This document shows positions 6,060-6,917 of a DNA stretch of 6,917 bases, piece by piece. A program made the translations under genes and the position numbers. Where the stretch lies: contig JBILVQ010000163.1 in NCBI GenBank assembly GCA_044370375.1, positions 1 to 6,917 of the forward strand, read 5' to 3'. The notes beneath the pieces were generated by a model. That model was not told where the DNA came from, made no database searches, and saw only the letters and a program-made list of their open reading frames with translations. Numbering within the stretch: position 1 is the first letter of the stretch; every line of letters begins with the position of its first letter. This stretch comes from JBILVQ01 sp044370375. GTDB lineage: Bacteria > Bacteroidota > Bacteroidia > UBA4408.

Positions 6060-6917
6060 TTGTATTCAAAACGTTACCAACTTCTTTTTCTTTTACTCCT
6101 GGCATCGGGATTCCTGCTTTTTTATTCATCCTGCAAGTCGTCAAAAAAAACGACCGTAGAAAAGAAGAATGTTATCACGGAGAAAAAACTAAAAGGACCC
6201 AATAAAAAATTCTCTACTTACTACGAATCCGGAGATCTAAAAGCTTTCATGAAAGAGGAGGAAGCCTTTTGGAAAAGACCGGCCTTGTCTTGGGCCGATT
6301 CTGTATTGCCAACCATGAGTCTTGACCAAAAAATTGGTCAATTGATGATGGTAGCTGCCTATTCGAACCGCGATAAAAAGCATCTTGAATCGCTCGAAAA
6401 TCTGGTGCAAAATTACCATATCGGGGGATTGATATTTTTTCAGGGTGGTCCGCACCGACAGGCAGTCATGACCAACTACCTGCAGGCCAAGGCCAAGGTT
6501 CCCTTGTTCATTGCTATTGACGGAGAATGGGGTTTGTCCATGCGTTTGGATAGCACGGTCTATTTCCCTAAACAAATGACGCTGGGCGCCATACAAGACA
6601 ATCGTTTGATTGAGAAACTTGGTGAAGCCATGGGCGAGGAGTGTGTAAGAATGGGAATACAAATAAACTTTGCTCCCGTTTTGGACATCAACAGCAATCC
6701 TGCAAACCCTGTGATTGGTTTTCGTTCTTTTGGTGAAAATAAATTCAAAGTGGCACAAAAAGGCTGGGCGCTCACAAAGGGTTTGCAAAGTCGCAGGGTA
6801 ATGGCCAATGGCAAGCATTTTCCGGGGCATGGCGATACAGATACCGACTCGCATCATTCCTTGCCGCTGCTTAAGCATTCTAGAGAACGCCTGGATTCTT
6901 TGGAGTTATACCCTTTT
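6060..6917 (+). CDS. Glycoside hydrolase family 3 lipoprotein, NagZ-like beta-N-acetylhexosaminidase, 3' end outside window
   Basis: This is a predicted exported lipoprotein that removes beta-linked sugars, most likely N-acetylglucosamine from peptidoglycan fragments. The frame is open for 286 codons to the right edge. The N-terminus has a basic start (YSKRYQ), a hydrophobic core (LLFLLLLASGFLLF) and a Cys at residue 25 (YSSC) followed by SKK-rich linker sequence, which is a lipoprotein signal of the loose Bacteroidota type. The GH3 domain begins near residue 84 (LDQKIGQLMMVA). It includes FIAIDGEWGL, INFAPVLDIN and KHFPGHGDTDTDSHHSLP (252-269). The last segment carries the Asp-x-x-x-His general acid/base dyad of NagZ-type GH3 enzymes. 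The catalytic Asp nucleophile should lie beyond the window. There is no in-frame ATG before 6249, and starting there would remove the signal peptide. TTG at 6060 is therefore chosen; TTG at 6051 is an alternative. The gene follows the ATPase by 27 bp, probably in one operon. Many Bacteroidota relatives carry a C-terminal beta-lactamase-like domain, which is not visible here. Confidence 0.88.
   Translation, partial: MYSKRYQLLFLLLLASGFLLFYSSCKSSKKTTVEKKNVITEKKLKGPNKKFSTYYESGDLKAFMKEEEAFWKRPALSWADSVLPTMSLDQKIGQLMMVAAYSNRDKKHLESLENLVQNYHIGGLIFFQGGPHRQAVMTNYLQAKAKVPLFIAIDGEWGLSMRLDSTVYFPKQMTLGAIQDNRLIEKLGEAMGEECVRMGIQINFAPVLDINSNPANPVIGFRSFGENKFKVAQKGWALTKGLQSRRVMANGKHFPGHGDTDTDSHHSLPLLKHSRERLDSLELYPF

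Noticed and set aside
6237..6878. 213-codon minus-strand frame opposite the GH3 gene
   Set aside because: The plus strand encodes clear GH3 motifs, including KHFPGHGDTDTDSH. The antisense frame is open only as a by-product of codon composition and shows no known domain.

Overview
The window looks like chromosomal DNA from a member of the Bacteroidota. The evidence is moderate-to-low GC with A-rich intergenic DNA, genes without clear Shine-Dalgarno sequences, promoter-like TAnnTTTG boxes, and protein variants typical of that phylum, such as the 'EKKEILKRYR' start of the RelA/SpoT protein and a lipoprotein-type GH3 enzyme. The genus cannot be named from this sequence. All clear genes are housekeeping or widely conserved. 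I see no insertion sequence, CRISPR array, prophage, tRNA or rRNA.

Layout: two divergent transcription units face away from a 171-bp intergenic region (2092-2262). The leftward unit is a DtxR/MntR-family metalloregulator (1420-2091), followed with a 4-bp ATGA overlap by an Nramp-type Mn2+/Fe2+ transporter (start at 1423, running off the left edge). The rightward unit is a full-length bifunctional (p)ppGpp synthetase/hydrolase (2263-4470), then a DUF853/YjgR-type HerA-like ATPase (4488-6032, 17-bp gap), then a GH3 NagZ-like glycosidase with a lipoprotein signal (about 6060 onward, running off the right edge). The tight same-strand spacing suggests co-transcription.

The intergenic region holds the most interesting element: an 18-bp palindrome (2140-2157, TTTTAGAT-TC-ATCTAAAA) that looks like a DtxR/MntR-family operator. 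It could autoregulate the regulator-transporter pair. It lies close enough to the rightward side that it might also influence the rel operon. Because the hydrolase domain of Rel/SpoT enzymes is Mn2+-dependent, a shared manganese-responsive control point would make biochemical sense, but this is a hypothesis. A 33-codon reading frame with a hydrophobic core sits between the palindrome and rel and is only weakly supported.

Overall this is mainly an ordinary core-genome region. I do not see convincing evidence for an undescribed system. The points worth checking are the operator and its possible double role, the possible leader peptide, the non-ATG start of the GH3 gene, and the truncated, possibly extended C-terminus of the Nramp transporter.
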